NCBI RefSeq assembly: GCF_004834005.1
Contig: NZ_STFF01000001.1
Span: 1,797,347-1,861,346 of the forward strand
DNA from: Niastella caeni
Lineage (GTDB): Bacteria > Bacteroidota > Bacteroidia > Chitinophagales > Chitinophagaceae
Reading direction: 5' to 3'
Length of the DNA stretch: 64,000 bases
The position numbers and the translations under genes are program-made. Position 1 is the stretch's first letter. Each line of letters opens with the position of its first letter. Positions 54,152 to 62,475 of the stretch are shown piece after piece. A model generated the notes under the pieces. The model ran no database searches, was not told the origin of the DNA, and worked only from the letters and a program-made list of their open reading frames with translations.

Positions 54152-54182
54152 CAAAAATAGGAAAAGAAAGTTTATGAACAAA
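54152..54182 (-). promoter_or_regulatory. Canonical promoter of the PpiD-like gene
   Basis: On the minus strand TTTG (54179-54182), exactly 19 bases, then TATTTTTG (54152-54159). This is a perfect bipartite Bacteroidota promoter. A DnaA-box-like 9-mer (54184-54192) lies two bases beyond the -33 element. Confidence 0.8.
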
Positions 54183-54689
54183 CTGTGGAAAACCATTCAA
54201 AACCAGCATCGAGTAAAGGTTTTACCCATCCAGATATGTGAACAACCGCCAATTTTTTAATAAATCCCGGATTCGTGAAACAATGCCGTGAAAACAATGC
54301 TAACAGGGGGTGCTGAATAACCCCTAAAACATGTGGGTAACCCCGGTTTTTGCACTTTGGTTTTGGTGGATAGATGGATTAAAAGTTTCAATGAATAGTT
54401 TTCCCTAATCCCTGATGTATAAAAACCCTTAGTTATTCCACCTCCGTTAACACCATTTTTGTATCCACAGCCCCTTCTATTTTTCCCGGCGCTTTTTATT
54501 CCACCGGGGTGGATAAGTGCGTAAAACCCGCGTCTGCTTTCATTTGTTTATTGTTGAAAGAAAGTGGAAAACCGTGGATAACCAGGTTGTTGTAACTTTA
54601 CCAAATTTTACGGCTTTCATTTTATCCACGAATCCACAGCCGTAATAATAATAGGTTATTTATAAAAAAATAGAATTAATATAAATACT
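54160..54689. other. oriC: Putative chromosomal replication origin (oriC)
   Basis: A gene-free stretch between divergent genes. DnaA-box-like 9-mers (consensus TTATCCACA) with one mismatch lie at 54184-54192, 54332-54340, 54461-54469, 54508-54516, 54573-54581 and 54622-54630; weaker ones at 54237, 54365, 54563 and 54630-54638. The last box pair (TTATCCACG overlapping GAATCCACA) is followed by the spacer GCCG, then TAATAATAATAG (54643-54654) like DnaA-trios, then about 33 bases that are almost only A/T up to the nadA ATG. That order (boxes, GC spacer, trios, unwinding region) is the bacterial origin core. mnmG and two parS-like sites lie within 8 kb. Confidence 0.7.
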
Positions 54690-55700
54690 ATGGAAGATAT
54701 CCACGTAGCTAACGCAAAAAAAAATTTGACGAAGGCGGGGTTTCTCGACATTGAAATTGATCCCACGCTGGATCTGTTTCACGAAATTGAACGGTTAAAA
54801 AAAGAAAAAAATGCGATCCTGCTCGCGCACTATTACCAGGAGCCCGATATCCAGGACGTGGCCGATTACATTGGGGATAGCCTGGGCCTGGCGCAAAAAG
54901 CACAAAACACGAATGCGGATATCATCGTTTTTGCCGGCGTGCAATTCATGGCGGAAACTGCCAAGATCCTGAACCCGAACAAAAAAGTTTTACTGCCCGA
55001 CCTGAATGCAGGTTGTTCGCTGGCTGATAGTGCACCGGCCGATCTGTTCAAAAAATTCAAAGACCAACATCCCGATCATATCGTGATTTCTTACATCAAT
55101 TGCACGGCTGAAATAAAAGCACTGAGCGATATCATTGTAACGTCGAGCAACGCCGAAAAGATTGTTGAAAGTGTACCGCGCGATCAAAAAATAATTTTCG
55201 CACCCGACAAAAACCTGGGAGCCTACCTGGTGAAGAAAACGGGCCGGGACATGGTATTGTGGAATGGCGCCTGTATGGTGCATGAGATCTTTAGTCTGGA
55301 GAAGATCACGAAGTTGAAAACCCGGCATCCGAATGCGAAATTCATCGCTCACCCCGAATGTGAGGAAGCCGTGTTACGATTGGCCGACTACATCGGGTCT
55401 ACTACCGGTTTGCTGAAGTATACCCAGCAAAGCGATGCAATGGAATTTATTGTTGCCACCGAAACAGGCATTTTGCACCAGATGCAGAAGTCGTCACCTG
55501 AGAAGACCTTCATCCCAGCTCCACCCAACAACAGTTGCGCTTGCAATGATTGCCCACACATGAAACTGAACACCCTGGAAAAGCTGTATCTGTGCATGGA
55601 ATATGAGGCGCCAGAGATCACCATGGAGGAGGAATTGAGGAAGGCAGCCAGGAAGCCAATTGATAGAATGTTGGAAATCAGCGCACAATACGGTTTATAG
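54690..55700 (+). CDS. nadA: Quinolinate synthase
   Basis: A 336-residue 4Fe-4S enzyme that condenses iminoaspartate with dihydroxyacetone phosphate to quinolinate for NAD synthesis. The three domain repeats are visible. Cluster cysteines are expected at C109 in LNAGCSLAD, in WNGACMVHE and in [29 protein letters not shown] is the N-terminal signature. nadB and nadC are not adjacent; nadD lies 7.6 kb downstream. Its ATG follows directly on the AT-rich part of the putative oriC, so initiation of replication and nadA transcription could interfere. Confidence 0.97.
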   Translation: MEDIHVANAKKNLTKAGFLDIEIDPTLDLFHEIERLKKEKNAILLAHYYQEPDIQDVADYIGDSLGLAQKAQNTNADIIVFAGVQFMAETAKILNPNKKVLLPDLNAGCSLADSAPADLFKKFKDQHPDHIVISYINCTAEIKALSDIIVTSSNAEKIVESVPRDQKIIFAPDKNLGAYLVKKTGRDMVLWNGACMVHEIFSLEKITKLKTRHPNAKFIAHPECEEAVLRLADYIGSTTGLLKYTQQSDAMEFIVATETGILHQMQKSSPEKTFIPAPPNNSCACNDCPHMKLNTLEKLYLCMEYEAPEITMEEELRKAARKPIDRMLEISAQYGL

Positions 55701-55712
55701 TGGGGAAAACCA

Positions 55713-55721
55713 TGTGAATAA
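55713..55721 (-). other. Isolated DnaA-box-like 9-mer after nadA
   Basis: The minus strand reads TTATTCACA, one mismatch from the DnaA box consensus. It lies just past the nadA stop and could be an outlying origin site or chance. Confidence 0.3.
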
Positions 55722-55785
55722 CCTATGAATAAGCGGCTTTTTCGTAACAATGGCTGTTAGGTAAGGGGTTTTAGTTCAGAACCAT

Positions 55786-55815
55786 TTTGTTGAATTAGCA
55801 ATCAAACTATATTTG
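55786..55815 (+). promoter_or_regulatory. Promoter of the fRMsr gene, nearly leaderless
   Basis: TTTG (55786-55789), 18 bases, then TATATTTG (55808-55815). Only four bases separate it from the ATG at 55820, so the transcript probably starts at or very near the start codon. Confidence 0.6.
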
Positions 55816-55819
55816 CTCC

Positions 55820-56296
55820 ATGGCAGAAGACTTGAGCATAGTGCAGGGCACAAAAGAAGAAAAATATCAATCTGTAATTCCTCAAATAAAGGCTTTGATT
55901 GAAGGGGAGCCCGATGTGGTGGCCAACCTGGCTAACATTGTAGCGGCGTTGATGGAACAGTTCGGCTGGCTGTGGGTTGGGTTTTACCTGATAAGGGAAA
56001 ACCAACTGGTATTGGCTCCTTTCCAGGGACCGGTTGCCTGTACCCGTATTAAAAAAGGCAAAGGCGTTTGTGGTTCCAGTTGGGAACATGCGAAAACTAT
56101 CATTGTGCCAGACGTAGAAAAATTTCCGGGTCATATTGCCTGCAGCAGTAAGTCGCGATCGGAAATTGTTGTGCCCATCATTCGAAACGGTAAGGTGATG
56201 GGTGTTTTGGATGTGGACAGTGAGCAGCTTGCTGCTTTTGATACGATCGATCAGCAGTACCTGGAAGAGATCGTTGATCTGATCATTTTCGAGTAA
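55820..56296 (+). CDS. msrC: Free methionine-(R)-sulfoxide reductase (GAF domain)
   Basis: A 158-residue GAF-fold enzyme that reduces free methionine-(R)-sulfoxide. The three functional cysteines C74, C84 and C108 keep the exact 10 and 24 spacing of E. coli fRMsr (84, 94, 118), in VACTRIKKGKGVCGSS and HIACSSKSRSEIVVP. No other domain is fused, so a signalling GAF role is unlikely. The NIPSNAP gene follows after 19 bases and is probably in the same transcript. Confidence 0.94.
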   Translation: MAEDLSIVQGTKEEKYQSVIPQIKALIEGEPDVVANLANIVAALMEQFGWLWVGFYLIRENQLVLAPFQGPVACTRIKKGKGVCGSSWEHAKTIIVPDVEKFPGHIACSSKSRSEIVVPIIRNGKVMGVLDVDSEQLAAFDTIDQQYLEEIVDLIIFE

Positions 56297-56315
56297 GCAC
56301 ATAACAACTTGTCAT

Positions 56316-57095
56316 ATGAGAAGAAGAAAATTCATTGAGCATGCTGCAATGGCTTCCTCCGCTGTTCTTTTGGGGCAGACTGCGATTGCGGATTCCGGCA
56401 AAGCAGTTAAAAAGGAACTGTATGAATGGCGTGAATATGAATTTAAGTTTCGGGGCAATCAGAATTTGTTGCATGACTATCTGGAGAAATCCCTCATTCC
56501 GGCATTAAATAAATTCGGGGTTAAGACAGTTGGTGTTTTTAAAGAGATCAGTAAAACTGAACCGGTAAAAGTTTATGTGCTGATCGCCTATCCATCGTTT
56601 GAGGAATATCTTTCCATAAATACGAATATTAAGAAGGACCATGATTTTATAAAGAGCAGTGCTGCCTGGAATCAGGTACCTGCGGAGAAGCCGGTGTATA
56701 ACAGGATCTCTACCTCGTTATTGTTAGCTTTCGATGGATTGCCGTCGGTAAAAGTTCCTGCTAAAGAATCACGCATTTTTGAGTTGAGAACTTATGAAGG
56801 TTATAACGAAGATGCCGTTAGCAGAAAGATAAAGATGTTCAATGAGGAAGAGTTCCCGATCTTCTATAAAACAAAGTTGACTCCTGTTTTCTTTGGCGAG
56901 GCAATTGCCGGCGCCAATCTTCCATGCCTCACCTATATGATCACGTTTAAGAATATGGAAGAGCGTGATAAGAACTGGGAGGCATTTCTTGCAGATGCTG
57001 ACTGGAAACGGATTTCGGCCGATACTAAATATGCCAATACGGTATCGAACATACGAAGAGTTTTTCTTGAACCACTTCCCTACTCTCAGGTTTAG
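56316..57095 (+). CDS. Exported NIPSNAP-family protein
   Basis: A 259-residue protein. The start MRRRKFIEHAAMASSAVLLG is a twin-arginine-type signal. Two ferredoxin-like NIPSNAP domains follow: the first about 36-140 (YEWREYEFKFRGNQNLLHDY) and the second about 150-255 (RIFELRTYEGYNEDA, LTPVFFGEAI, and the DADW-type ending). The fold resembles dimeric alpha-beta barrel monooxygenases, but no cofactor site is evident. Function unknown; likely co-transcribed with msrC. Confidence 0.88.
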   Translation: MRRRKFIEHAAMASSAVLLGQTAIADSGKAVKKELYEWREYEFKFRGNQNLLHDYLEKSLIPALNKFGVKTVGVFKEISKTEPVKVYVLIAYPSFEEYLSINTNIKKDHDFIKSSAAWNQVPAEKPVYNRISTSLLLAFDGLPSVKVPAKESRIFELRTYEGYNEDAVSRKIKMFNEEEFPIFYKTKLTPVFFGEAIAGANLPCLTYMITFKNMEERDKNWEAFLADADWKRISADTKYANTVSNIRRVFLEPLPYSQV

Positions 57096-57256
57096 TAAAA
57101 GGCTTGATCTATAAGTACGATTTTATATATTACCAATCCCGATAAATCTTCACTTTATTTTAGCTTCTATTTCTTCCCGTTATTTTAAAAGAAAAGTAAA
57201 TTAGTTAAGGTAGAAAGGCCAGGGAATATATTTACAATATTTATAAACTGATCCTT

Positions 57257-57403
57257 ATGCTATTTCTTCATTTGCTTGATATTACATTATGGACACTTGC
57301 TTTTATTTACAGAAAAAAATTAAGAAGGGAAACCAGTCCCAGTATAGGGGAAATGATTAAAGAGTGGAAACAAAAAAAGGTTTCCGCTACGCCGGCTAAT
57401 TAA
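57257..57403 (+). CDS. Possible 48-residue small membrane protein
   Basis: Starts MLFLHLLDITLWTLAFIYRK, a short hydrophobic helix followed by basic residues, then KLRRETSPSIGEMIKEWK. The pattern of a helix with a positive cytoplasmic side and a helical tail is typical of small membrane proteins. It lies in the 320-base gap between the NIPSNAP gene and the convergent mnmG; no clear ribosome site or promoter was seen. Confidence 0.4.
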   Translation: MLFLHLLDITLWTLAFIYRKKLRRETSPSIGEMIKEWKQKKVSATPAN

Positions 57404-57417
57404 AAGTGTTGATTTAG

Positions 57418-59280
57418 TTACCTGCCCATATACACCATCAATATTTGTACATCGCTAGGATTTACACCACTGATACGACTTGCCTGGCCAAGTGTACGTG
57501 GTTTTATTCTTTTAAATTTTTGCATGGCTTCAGCCGATAAAGAAAGAATGCGATCGTAGTCGAAATTCTCCGGGATCAGCAGATCTTCCAACTGATTCAT
57601 TCTTTTTACAAGTTCTTTTTCTTTTTCTATATACACATTGTATTTGATCTGGATGTCGGCTTGTTCAATGATCTCATCTGTAAAACCGTTTAACGCCTGT
57701 TGAATTTTTGGTAATCCGGCAATCATAGCATCCAGCGTAATATTCGGACGCAACAATAGCTGAATTGCTTTTTGTTTTTGCGGAAGCGGCGCAGAATTAT
57801 TTTCAGCCAGGAATCCATCTGCCTCATTAGGCTCGAGTGAGATCTCTTTCAGAATGTCTTTAATTTTTTCAACACCATCTCTTTTGCTGATCACTTTATC
57901 CATTCTATCCTGAGATGCCAGACCCAGGCGATAACTTAATTCGGTTAACCGAAGGTCTGCATTATCCTGGCGAAGGATCGTTCTGAATTCAGCGCGGCTG
58001 GTGAACATGCGGTAAGGTTCTTCAGTTCCTTTGCTGATGAGGTCATCGATCAAAACGCCAATGTAAGCATCACTTCTTTTTAAAATAACCGGTTCCAGTT
58101 CTTTCGCTTTTTGATGGGCATTAATGCCGGCCATCAAACCCTGGCAGGCAGCTTCTTCATAACCGGTGGTACCGTTTATTTGTCCCGCAAAAAATAAATT
58201 GCTGATCAGTTTTGTTTCCAGGGAATGATTCAACTGTGTTGGTGGAAAGTAATCGTATTCAATGGCATAGCCCGGACGGAATACACGAACATTTTCAAAA
58301 CCGGCAACCTGACGCAAAGCTGCAATTTGAACTTCTTCAGGTAAAGAAGTAGAGAAACCATTAACATAAATTTCAATGGTGTTCCAGCCTTCCGGTTCCA
58401 CAAAAAGTTGATGTCTTTCTCTTTCTGCAAAGCGATTGATCTTGTCTTCGATACTGGGACAATACCTGGGACCAGTTCCTTCAATTCTTCCTGTGTACAT
58501 AGGACTCCTATCGAACCCTGTTTTCAGAATATCATGCACTTTCTGGCTGGTATATGTGATCCAGCAGCTCCGTTGTTCAACAGGTTTTTTTGTACCGGTA
58601 TAAGAGAAGCCAACTATTTCGTCGTCTCCTTTTTGTTCTTCCATTTTACTGTAGTCGAGACTGCGACCATCAATACGGGGAGGCGTACCGGTTTTAAGGC
58701 GATCGCTTTCAAAGCCGAGTTCAACCAATTGCTCGGTAATTCCGGTAGCGGCTTTTTCAGCCACCCTACCTCCGCCGAATTGTTTTTCACCAATATGAAT
58801 GATACCATTTAAAAAAGTACCGCTGGTTATTACGACTGATTTGGATGGAATATGATGACCAAGACCAGTGACAACACCACAAGCCCGACCCTCTTTAATG
58901 ATGAGTGAGCGCACCATGTCCTGGTAAAAATCAACGTTTGGAGTTTTCTCCAGCATCTCACGCCAGGTGGCAGCAAACAACATGCGGTCGTTTTGTGCCC
59001 TGGGGCTCCACATGGCCGGACCTTTTGAAAGGTTCAACATGCGAAACTGGATCATACTGATGTCGGTAACGATACCTGAGTAACCACCCATGGCATCTAT
59101 TTCACGAACTATTTGTCCTTTGGCAATACCACCCATGGCTGGGTTACAGCTCATTTGAGCAATGGTTTGCATGTTCATTGTTACTAAAAGAACCTTTGAA
59201 CCAAGGTTGGCGGCAGCAGCGGCAGCTTCGCAACCTGCATGGCCTGCGCCTACTACTATTACATCGTATTCTGGAAACAT
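57418..59280 (-). CDS. mnmG: tRNA uridine-5-carboxymethylaminomethyl modification enzyme
   Basis: A 620-residue FAD-dependent enzyme (formerly GidA) that works with MnmE on wobble uridine 34 of several tRNAs. The FAD-binding loop is VVGAGHAGCEAAAAAANLG (about 9-27). MSCNPAMGGIAKGQIVREID, GTFLNGIIHIGEKQFGGGRV and TGYEEAACQGLMAGINA are family signatures, and the C-terminal helical domain (about 550-620) binds MnmE/tRNA. mnmE is not in the window. In many bacteria the gene sits next to oriC. A -7 element lies four bases from its ATG. Confidence 0.97.
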   Translation of the reverse strand: MFPEYDVIVVGAGHAGCEAAAAAANLGSKVLLVTMNMQTIAQMSCNPAMGGIAKGQIVREIDAMGGYSGIVTDISMIQFRMLNLSKGPAMWSPRAQNDRMLFAATWREMLEKTPNVDFYQDMVRSLIIKEGRACGVVTGLGHHIPSKSVVITSGTFLNGIIHIGEKQFGGGRVAEKAATGITEQLVELGFESDRLKTGTPPRIDGRSLDYSKMEEQKGDDEIVGFSYTGTKKPVEQRSCWITYTSQKVHDILKTGFDRSPMYTGRIEGTGPRYCPSIEDKINRFAERERHQLFVEPEGWNTIEIYVNGFSTSLPEEVQIAALRQVAGFENVRVFRPGYAIEYDYFPPTQLNHSLETKLISNLFFAGQINGTTGYEEAACQGLMAGINAHQKAKELEPVILKRSDAYIGVLIDDLISKGTEEPYRMFTSRAEFRTILRQDNADLRLTELSYRLGLASQDRMDKVISKRDGVEKIKDILKEISLEPNEADGFLAENNSAPLPQKQKAIQLLLRPNITLDAMIAGLPKIQQALNGFTDEIIEQADIQIKYNVYIEKEKELVKRMNQLEDLLIPENFDYDRILSLSAEAMQKFKRIKPRTLGQASRISGVNPSDVQILMVYMGR

Positions 59281-59284
59281 GGTG

Positions 59285-59292
59285 CAAAATTA
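59285..59292 (-). promoter_or_regulatory. Near-leaderless -7 element of mnmG
   Basis: The minus strand reads TAATTTTG, then CACC, then the ATG. This is an exact -7 element four bases from the start codon; the -33 position reads TTTA, one mismatch from TTTG. Confidence 0.45.
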
Positions 59293-60319
59293 CACTAAGC
59301 ATGTCAAGGGGTAAAAAGAGAAAAGGAACGATAAGTGAAAACAAGGACCGGGAGGTTTTCCTTGCCCTTGCCTAGGGAACAATGTTTATGACTTTGTGCC
59401 TGGTAAAAGCACTGCTATCATTGGGAGTATAGCATTGTGAGTTTATCATTTTTTCCTGGTGACACAAACACTACTAATGAAGCCAGGGGTCATATAGTTA
59501 TGCGTGTATACTTATGCCTCTATGGAGAATAAGTATGATTAGAAAGATGGACTGCATTTGACAAGTACGGGGATTAAAATTGGAGAAGATCCTTGTTATG
59601 ATATCAACTAAAGGGTACTTGAGCAGGTTCAAATAAAGGGCTGGGTATTTTAATACCTGCCTTTTAAGTAAGTATGTGTTGTTGGCATTTAAGCTGTACC
59701 GGTGAATTGAAAGTAGTAACAATATTATTTGCTTTGCTTGACCTGTGATCCTCCGGTCTGTGCCTGAGATTTTGGGTCCCCACCTTGTAAACTTGTAATG
59801 TAGTAGTTTGCATACTCTAATTTCTTTATCCTTTTCCCTGAAGTATGGCACATTTGGTTGGTCTTGCTTTTCTGTCCCTATGACCTGAACTATCTTTTCT
59901 TTCTCTTACTTCGTTTATGTTACTCATTTGTTCTTTTTATGTTAGTCCTTCAGATAGTATAGAATAATAACCCTTTCGTTGAGCATGTATCTCAACTCAT
60001 TTATTGCTTCTTACCTTTCGGCTTTCTCGTCCTTGGTACCTTATTATGATACTCCCTCTTCTTCTTTTATTGCTGCCTTGCACTTAGAATAGGATCAAAA
60101 ACCCTTGGTACTTTCCTTGCTCATTTTCAATTAGAATGCCTATGATTACTACTTCTTTCCCTTGTTCCCTTTGATGCATATATTCCCGACCTACCATCTT
60201 GTGTTTAATCATACCTATTTTTCATTTATGCCGCTATCTTGATACAAATTCGTCCTGTATTGTAGTATTTAGTCACTATTTCTTTGCTTAGACAGGTAAA
60301 GTAAGCCTGAAACACTATT

Positions 60320-60333
60320 GTTCCACGTGGAAC
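60320..60333. other. parS: parS-like centromere site 1
   Basis: GTTCCACGTGGAAC, a perfect 14-bp palindrome. It matches the variant of the ParB site TGTTTCACGTGAAACA in which the two inner flanks are C/G. Confidence 0.8.
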
Positions 60334-60847
60334 TCTTTGATTTGCATTGTTTTTGGAAAGAACCGGGTTATTATCACCATATGATGAGGCAATTTGGATA
60401 TCAGAAAGAGAGGTGGGTGTCCCTGATTCCCTGAACTTATAATTTTTTTAAGGGTTAACTGGATTCATTTTAAGCTTTTAAATAAGCGCAATCTTCTTCT
60501 TTTCTCGTCGAGGTTTTCTGTATAGGTTATACCTAAGTATCTCGTGCTTTTTTAAATAAGTCAGTCTTGCCATAGCAAGATGGCTTATTGAAATCAACAA
60601 TATATCCTAATTGTTCTAGTCCTTTTTTGGTTTATAGAGAGGGCAGGAATAGAATACCCTTTGTTCAATTCATTCTATTCCCTGGTTTTGGCTCCGCTTA
60701 CATTAATATGAGTTAACTACTCCCCCTATTTTCGTTTCTACTGATCTCCCAGGTCGTTTAATTAACCATCTTGTGCCTTAATAGAAAGGCTATTATTCTA
60801 TTAAGATGTTGCTCTGTATCCTTTCTGTAAGCCACCCTATCAGCTAT

Positions 60848-60931
60848 CTTTCTTGAATGGTGCCGGGGGAAGTTCTGTTTCATGAGGTAGGTGAATGAAA
60901 CAAGCGCAGGTTCGAATCCCTCTTTCTCCGC
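60848..60931 (+). pseudogene. Serine-tRNA-like remnant (3' end)
   Basis: Bases 60909-60931 read GGTTCGAATCCCTC followed by TTTCTCCGC, the exact form of the T-loop and 3' acceptor strand of bacterial serine tRNAs. The T-stem partner is mutated (GCAGG against CCCTC), and no matching GGAGAAA acceptor start is present upstream, so it is not an intact tRNA. The 5' limit is a guess. Confidence 0.4.
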
Positions 60932-61947
60932 GATAACGATAATATGGAAAAGTTCTCCAGTAATAGGGTTTGAATGATTTCTTCTGGTAAGTAAGCGGTA
61001 TGTATAAGAAAATGGTAGCGCTTCCATAGGGGCATAGCTAAAGTTCAATATAGGGCTGCCCTCTTATGATGTGGCTTTATTATTATCCTTCTTGGAACCC
61101 TTTATACTTTCCAGGTGGTTGAGTCCTTTTAAAGAGCGTTATGCCAGGTGGATACCGCTTTAAAGGTGATTTTTCCTTTTAAAGCACTTTCTTTTTGGGT
61201 ATTTCATTTCAAAATAGCGACGGAAGTTCCATTTTAAGGTAAGGAGTAATTCACCTGACCCCAGGTATAATTAAATATGTTAGTGGCTTTCATTGGAGAA
61301 GATTCTTTCACTAAGGTTATATAAGGGGCTCTTCCTTTATATTAAGAGTAGATATGGGAACATTAATGGATAGGATCCTGGATTAGATACCTTGCAGGTA
61401 GATATTTAGGCTAACCTTCCCGCTACGGTTCTTATATACCTGGTATACTAACAACCTAAATTTAAAGGAATGAAGTTGGTGTTTCTGTACTGTTTTCATG
61501 AACTGGTCCAAGCTTTCTAAGGGTTACAACCTCCTTGTTGGGCAGGGACTAAAAGGGTTCCATTGGCCCACTCCATTGTTACTTTCTATTATGAAGTAAG
61601 GTGGGTGGAACCAAATGGTTTTCCAGAGAATTGGTGGCACTGGTCTTTAATGACAAACTCTCCACTTAATTGTGGTCGCGAGATACAGGCCTGGGAAGTA
61701 AAGGGAGAGCAAGGACTTTTCTATCATTTTCGAAAATGGCATTGTTTCTCCAGGGGGAGGATTCCGCAAGTAATGAAACACGAAAGCCTTTTCGAAGTGT
61801 AGGCAGGGAACGCTCAAGGCTTAGTAAGATTATAGAAGGGATGGATCAAAGAGGTCCACATCCTTAAAAATGATACCTATGGTTATTTTTCCAGGTTAAA
61901 CCTACAATGAAGTATACCTAATTAAACCATTGTCAACCAATTTATTT

Positions 61948-61963
61948 TGTTCCACGTGGAACA
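61948..61963. other. parS: parS-like centromere site 2
   Basis: TGTTCCACGTGGAACA, a perfect 16-bp palindrome, ends two bases before the ybeY stop codon. Confidence 0.85.
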
Positions 61964-61965
61964 CG

Positions 61966-62415
61966 CTATTTGATTTTTGACAAATAATACTGTAGATATT
62001 TATCCTCAGCCTTTCTCATAAGAGCCTGGTCTTTTTCTGACTTATCCTTATAACCACATAAATGCAGGGCTCCATGGAAGATCACTCGTAAAAGTTCATG
62101 CTTAAGAGGTACCTTGTAGGTTTGGGCATTATCCTTAACCCGGTCAACACTTATATAAATTTCGCCGGTGACTGCATTGGGTTTGTCTGAAAGATCAAAG
62201 GTGATAATGTCGGTGTAGTAATTATGCTGCAGGTGCTGCTTGTTAATCTCCAACAGGTATTCATCTGAACAGAAGATGTATTGGAGTGTTTCCAACCGGG
62301 TTTTCTCTTTTTTAAAAAGGTCCCGGATAACATCTTTTACCAGGGTTCGCTGGGTAAAGGAAACTGGTAACAAAAAGTGAAATTGAATGAGGGGGGATAT
62401 TTTATTATTATGCAT
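61966..62415 (-). CDS. ybeY: Endoribonuclease YbeY (rRNA maturation)
   Basis: A 149-residue metalloendoribonuclease acting in 16S rRNA 3' processing and ribosome quality control. The zinc site is in FHGALHLCGYKDK (about 113-125). The first two histidines are present, but the position of the third His in the usual HGxLHLxGYDH is Asp here, a change I recall in other Bacteroidota. YTDIITFDLSD, the other hallmark, is intact. It is divergent from feoA with overlapping -7 elements between. Confidence 0.93.
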   Translation of the reverse strand: MHNNKISPLIQFHFLLPVSFTQRTLVKDVIRDLFKKEKTRLETLQYIFCSDEYLLEINKQHLQHNYYTDIITFDLSDKPNAVTGEIYISVDRVKDNAQTYKVPLKHELLRVIFHGALHLCGYKDKSEKDQALMRKAEDKYLQYYLSKIK

Positions 62416-62447
62416 TTTTCGAAATTCGTAACTGTCATTAATTAATA

Positions 62448-62461
62448 CAAAGCTACATTTG
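62448..62461. promoter_or_regulatory. Overlapping divergent promoters of ybeY and feoA
   Basis: CAAAGCTACATTTG contains TACATTTG on the plus strand (62454-62461, 14 bases before the feoA ATG) and TAGCTTTG on the minus strand (62448-62455, 32 bases before the ybeY ATG). Both match TAnnTTTG exactly and share two bases, so polymerase can occupy only one at a time. Confidence 0.6.
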
Positions 62462-62475
62462 TTGACTATTGAATT

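Larger units (their letters stand above)
59281..61965. other. 2.7-kb gene-poor stretch carrying parS-like sites
   Basis: No open frame here gives a convincing protein; the longest (59498-59851, 60758-61048, 61563-61802) have random-looking composition. It contains two parS-like palindromes, a fragment identical in style to the 3' end of a serine tRNA, and a shift from pyrimidine-rich (about 59.9-60.3 kb) to purine-rich (about 61.2-61.9 kb) plus strand. It may be decayed sequence kept as a segregation region, or the scar of an excised element. Confidence 0.6.

Noticed and set aside
54237..54245. TGTGAACAA as a full DnaA box
   Set aside because: Two mismatches from consensus; kept only as a weak member of the cluster.
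59498..59851. A 117-codon minus-strand frame
   Set aside because: Random-looking composition in a stretch with no other coding signal; no start context.
60758..61048. A 96-codon minus-strand frame
   Set aside because: It runs antisense across the serine-tRNA-like fragment and its translation has no domain-like pattern or ribosome site.
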